From Bugula neritina (lineage: Eukaryota; Bryozoa; Gymnolaemata; Cheilostomatida; Bugulidae): a DNA stretch of 64,000 nucleotides. The stretch spans positions 11,984,741-12,048,740 of the forward strand of contig OZ037768.1 of the NCBI GenBank assembly GCA_964035545.1. Reading direction: 5' to 3'. The notes under the pieces are model-generated. The model was given only the letters and a program-made list of their open reading frames with translations, was not told where the DNA came from and searched no databases. Shown piece after piece: positions 60,215 to 64,000 of the stretch. Each line of letters starts with the position of its first letter. The stretch's first letter is position 1. Made by a program: the position numbers and the translations under genes.

Positions 60215-60400
60215 CGAGAGGCGGAAGTCTTTGACTTCGGCCAAGTCGAAAGCCCGAAATCATTCATGATGTCTGATTCGCGCGCAAGACTGGGTTCGAG
60301 CGTCCATTTCAGGCGCCAGTTCCAACCAGGCGTCCGATGTGGACGCCCGAGTGCCAGTCGGGTGCCTGAGTTTAGCCCGACTTCCGCTTTGCAGGATATT
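60215..60400. other. CpG-rich, hairpin-rich island
   Basis: About 190 bp of GC- and CpG-rich sequence inside very AT-rich DNA. Visible stems are GACTT-CGGCC-AAGTC (60233-60247), GGCGTCC-GATGT-GGACGCC (60329-60347) and CCCGA-GTGCCAG-TCGGG just after. GCGGAAGTC near the left end recurs inverted as GACTTCCGC near 60380, and both contain an ETS-like GGAAGT core. It could be a promoter or CpG island for the ligase 0.7 kb away, a structured RNA, or a decayed transposon. Function not assigned. Confidence 0.6.
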
Positions 60401-60639
60401 TTTTACCATATAAGTGGGGAAGTTCTAGTACCTAGTCAGTCTGAACTGGAAGCTGCTATAGACTAACACTACTTTTAACTACCTACTAATTATCATTTTT
60501 GGTTAAAAAAACTATGCCTAAATTCTTTTTTCAGCAGGCATTACAATAAGCCATTCATCAACCAAATCTCTCCTCATCTTTATTCAGCAATACAAAGAGT
60601 CTATGTTCACATAGTTTATTGTCTTCAAAGATAATTCAC

Positions 60640-61200
60640 CTAACTATCACTAAAATTTACTGCTAGACTTTAGTATTTCAATCTTAATTATAAACAATAA
60701 ATATAATATAAATTTCAATATAATATCAACTATAAATATTGATATTTATAATTTAATACACAATTACTGAATTATAATAATAAATATTATTAATATTTAT
60801 AATACTAATTAATTATCAAATTTTATGTCAAATTACAAGAAATTAAATTATAAATAAGCATAGATTATTATAAATATTATTTTAAAAAATGCATTACAAA
60901 TCATATGATTATAATTTATAATTATTCATTATTTAATTATTTTATAATAAGTCCAATATGAATACTTATTCTGATAACAATAACATTATGATTATCAGAA
61001 TAAGAGTATCAATATCACGTTGGTATAATTGTAGTTATAGCAAGCCGCAAGGTATTTGTCTTTAAAATTCAAGTTGAATTTTACATTGACATTCATTATC
61101 ATTATGATTGTGATTGACATTATGATTATCATTATGAATTATGATATTGATAATGATCATCATTATGATTATCCTTATCAGGCTTATGATTATGCACAAT
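60640..61200. repeat. AT-rich low-complexity tract
   Basis: Degenerate TAATATTA/TTATAAT words to about 60960, then ATCATTATGATTAT words to about 61190. Very similar tracts lie at 8090-8500 and 24300-25460, always in intergenic spacers. Confidence 0.8.
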
Positions 61201-62059
61201 TTAAACCGAAATTGCGTTAAAAACTATTTTGTACACTAAATTTATATTTTACAAAAAAAGAAATAAGTACCGTGTCAATATTCAACTGCTTTATTGATGA
61301 AGTCAAAGAAGAAAATAATTTTTTATGCTTCTATCGTTAACCACATTCAATTTCATATAAGTTTCACCATCAGGCGTAAGAACGATTGTAAATTCATATA
61401 CTTGGAGCGAGTGTTTTGTTTGAATCGCTAAACGTAAGCTCCAAAATATACGTTCGCTTATTGGGCTAAATTGCTTGAAACAACACCTAGTTGATGATTC
61501 AGTGTATTAGTTTGGGGGTCTCGAGAATGATGTGTGTGAAAATACTGTTCTCACTCACTCCCAACTCGGTGCTGCTTTTAGCAATATTCTGATATGCATG
61601 GCACCGAAATAGAGTGTATTCCAGTGATGAGAAAAAGCAATGCGCAATGTGCTTATCTTATGGCTAAAAGCAAAGCAGTTAGAGTTATTCGTTCCATAAA
61701 GAATAAAAACTCCTCATCACCGGTGGTATGCAATAATTCTACAATAATAATAGGTTTCAACTTATAAAAATATACCACCCTGCTGCTGACAAACCAATTC
61801 ATGCACATCTCAAATAAAATAATGACACATACTAAATGGATTATGCTATACCATGTTATGCATCAGCCAGTGTTGTGCAATTGTTTTTACTTATGAGTTA
61901 CGGTATATCCACAAATATTATGTAGCTACTTTTTAATTTTTGTTTTAAACTTTTTAGGTGTCAGAACTATATTCAAACAAAATGAATTACAGCAATACAA
62001 TATTGAAGGATGAAACAGTTAATGCAAACTATAAAACTTTTGCCCTCAATGGGATTCGA

Positions 62060-62210
62060 ACAATAGAAATTGAATGATTTTGGTATGATGATTTAGCAAC
62101 ATGGTGGAGAAAACAACATACTGGTTGGTATTGGGGTTCAACCCTACCGCATCAGTGCACTTGCCAGTGTGAACGGGGCATTTATCAGCTAGACTACCTG
62201 ACCAACCTCC
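62060..62210 (-). mobile_element. Second, different tRNA-derived SINE (diverged)
   Basis: On the minus strand 62206-62123 reads as a tRNA-like unit: GGTTGGT at the start, an A-box-like GTCTAGCTGATAAATG, an anticodon-arm-like CCGTTCACACTGG, B box GGGTTGAACCCC and a closing ACCAACC that pairs with the start. A body of about 60 bp follows towards 62060. The variable region is too long for a normal tRNA, so a SINE is likelier than a gene. Confidence 0.55.
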
Positions 62211-62981
62211 TCCCCCCAACATGATAAGCGGATAGCAGATTTACTAAGAGCTCACTCTATTCTGCACAAGGTATGTTTAAGCATATTATAATGTACAATA
62301 GAGCAGAGGCTTTGCAAGTTGTGTAAGTTGAAGAGAGTGAAGAAATCAAAGTAAATAATTGTGCACTATCTTCATTTATTGCAACTATAACACTTGCAAT
62401 GTACTTGCATTATAAATAAATGCCCTGTGAAAATCAAGTATTAAATAGTCATTTAGTAAATATAACAGAAATGTGTTTAAAATCAAAAGGCTTTTATAAC
62501 ATCACCATGAGCAACATTTAGCTATGCACAAGTTAAACTCTACACTCATTCATTATGTCACAACGCGTGACTTATTGAAAATATCTACAACTAGCAAATT
62601 ATAGATTTTCAATATGGATATCACACTCAACATCAATCAGGAATTCTCTCAACAACAAGTGAATTTTTACTAAAAGTGCATAAACTTGTGAAAAGACACA
62701 GACAAAGCTTTGAGTAAAGTTGACCCAAAACAAAAAAATTAGAGATTCACAAATAGCCTAGCAGCAATGTCTATGTTAACATCGGTGTGTTTTACAGAAT
62801 TTATTTGTTTTCAGTATGGTTAGTTAATGATGTGAAAAGCGAAAACTTCCTAAACTCCAAAACTTAGCAGAGTTTCATTAATTGCTGATAATCTAAATGA
62901 CTGTACAAAATATTTTAATGCTTGAACTTTACACTATGCATTCAATGGAAACTATCTCCTTTTACCACAGCCAAGCACACC

Positions 62982-64000
62982 TCAATAGGTTTTCCATTGT
63001 TTATCTGAAAGCACATGTTCACCATATTGTTTATCACTTTCTGCATGTTGTTGTTGCAATAATAACTCAAGTTCTCGCTTTTCCTGCTCAGCAGCGAGCT
63101 TTGTTTCCTTTGCATCTCTTATTTTCCCTTCTTTCACTGGTTTTACATCTAAAATTTTAACAGCAGTAATACTTGAAAAAAAACTGTTTAGATATTGTTT
63201 TGTAAAAAACACATTGAGAATGTCAAAAGTCAAAGTTCCAGAGCACAACAAATAATATCTAATATCATCATAAAAAATGTTTATTCGCTGTTTAGTGCAC
63301 TTGCTGGGTATATCATCATTGCTGAAATGAAATAAAATATAATTAGTATGCTCCTCTGTAATAAATTGATTCACTACTTTTCTTACCTTTTATATTAACA
63401 TGTTTAAAGTTGGATACAAAACAAAACTTACAGTAATCAATTTGACAGCCTATTTTACTCCTAAAATGCAAAAGCTATGAAAATGAAAATTACTGCAAAA
63501 GAAATCTAGCTCGAACGTTTACCAGATACAAGTAGATAATTCTTACATATATAAAAAACTGCATGATTTCCATTATGCAGCTCCATTGCAACATTTTAAA
63601 AAAAAAATGAGAGTGTTAGATACATTCAATTACCAACTGAGATTCATTCTTAAATTTTATACATCTGTGTAAGGATATTGATGGTATAATGTACTTTCTT
63701 TGTAAAAATTAGCAGATCAAAAATTTTCAATTATGCGCCTATGGCTTTTATTAAATAGTGCTTCACAATAGCAACAATGCTACAGGAAAAGATATTAAAA
63801 ATTATTGATGTTGACTATCAACTTACAATTAAAGATTTATTTATAATTTTCTAATTGACCGGTGGGCATCCTAGATTAATAATTAAATACATGATCTGAA
63901 AACTTACTTCGTACATAATCTATTGCGAGGATTGTACATACAACTCCCAAAACAGCTGTGATTCCAAAAGCAGCGTTAACTCCAACCCTGTGTAATCGAT
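62982..64000 (-). CDS. 3' part of an unidentified small single-pass membrane protein
   Basis: The last two coding exons of a gene running off the right edge: 64000-63908 (incomplete) and 63148-62982. The donor GTAAGT after codon position 1 matches an acceptor ATTTTAG in phase and gives a continuous frame. The first exon reads HRVGVNAAFGITAVLGVV then CTILAIDYVR, one hydrophobic segment. The second has a charged, Lys/Glu/Gln-rich helix (AKETKLAAEQEKRELELLLQ) and ends SDKQWKTY. The layout (short N-terminus, one membrane helix, charged coil) resembles small mitochondrial inner-membrane assembly factors, but I recognise no family. An extra exon in the 759-bp intron cannot be excluded. Confidence 0.6.

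Larger units (their letters stand above)
59600..62981. other. Spacer between the ligase start and the right-edge gene
   Basis: 3.4 kb without recognisable coding exons. 59650-60200 is ordinary AT-rich DNA. 60215-60400 is a CpG-rich island described separately. 60640-61200 is low complexity (TAATATTA then ATTATCATTATGAT words). 61220-62050 shows nothing. A SINE-like block is at 62060-62210, and 62260-62980 shows nothing. Confidence 0.6.

Noticed and set aside
60266-60466. 66-aa plus-strand open frame in the CpG-rich island
   Set aside because: Short, no homologue recognised. Arg/Ser/Pro richness follows from the GC content.
62123-62206. Functional tRNA gene
   Set aside because: The spacing between A and B boxes and the extra arm are wrong for a cytosolic tRNA, and a body follows as in SINEs.

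Overview
The window is animal nuclear DNA. It is AT-rich, and every recognisable gene except one is split into many small exons by GT-AG introns. I could read five genes exon by exon and one truncated gene at the right edge. The families (GLG1, mitochondrial AspRS, BRPF, a GON-domain ADAMTS) and the well-kept intron phases suggest a slowly evolving invertebrate metazoan. Short introns of a few hundred bp, tRNA-derived SINEs and MITEs fit that. I cannot name the phylum.

Layout from left to right. (1) 205-7521, minus: the first 14 coding exons (723 codons) of a Golgi apparatus protein 1 (GLG1) orthologue, whose 3' end lies outside the window. One intron carries a 25-bp minisatellite. (2) 7522-9501: head-to-head spacer with a 252-bp foldback element. 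(3) 9502-11732, plus: mitochondrial aspartyl-tRNA synthetase (DARS2) in only two coding exons. (4) 12112-24152, minus: a complete 23-exon BRPF1-type chromatin reader (C2H2, PHD-knuckle-PHD, bromodomain, PWWP; 1197 aa), tail to tail with DARS2. (5) 24173-26256: low-complexity head-to-head spacer. (6) 26257-53428, plus: a complete 42-exon secreted metalloprotease (2305 aa) of the GON-1/ADAMTS9/ADAMTS20 group with 22 thrombospondin type 1 repeats. Its introns hold a second minisatellite and a tRNA-derived SINE. (7) 54645-59549, minus: an intact 11-exon gene (442 aa) that I read as a T4 Rnl1-type RNA ligase with all nucleotidyltransferase motifs in order. One intron carries a 382-bp PIF/Harbinger-like MITE with a TTA target duplication. 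(8) 59600-62981: spacer with a CpG-rich, hairpin-rich island and a second tRNA-derived SINE. (9) 62982-64000, minus: the 3' part of a small single-pass membrane protein with a charged coiled tail, unidentified.

The genes are housekeeping or developmental and do not form a pathway. GLG1 and the ADAMTS both act in the secretory or extracellular space. DARS2 serves mitochondrial translation, BRPF scaffolds histone acetyltransferases, and the ligase would act on RNA. The most unusual items are the animal T4 Rnl1-like ligase, the 22-repeat ADAMTS array built from symmetrical exons, the nearly intronless DARS2, and splice acceptors placed close upstream of four of the five start codons.

All exon boundaries were inferred by eye from splice sites, reading phase and family similarity. 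No searches were run.
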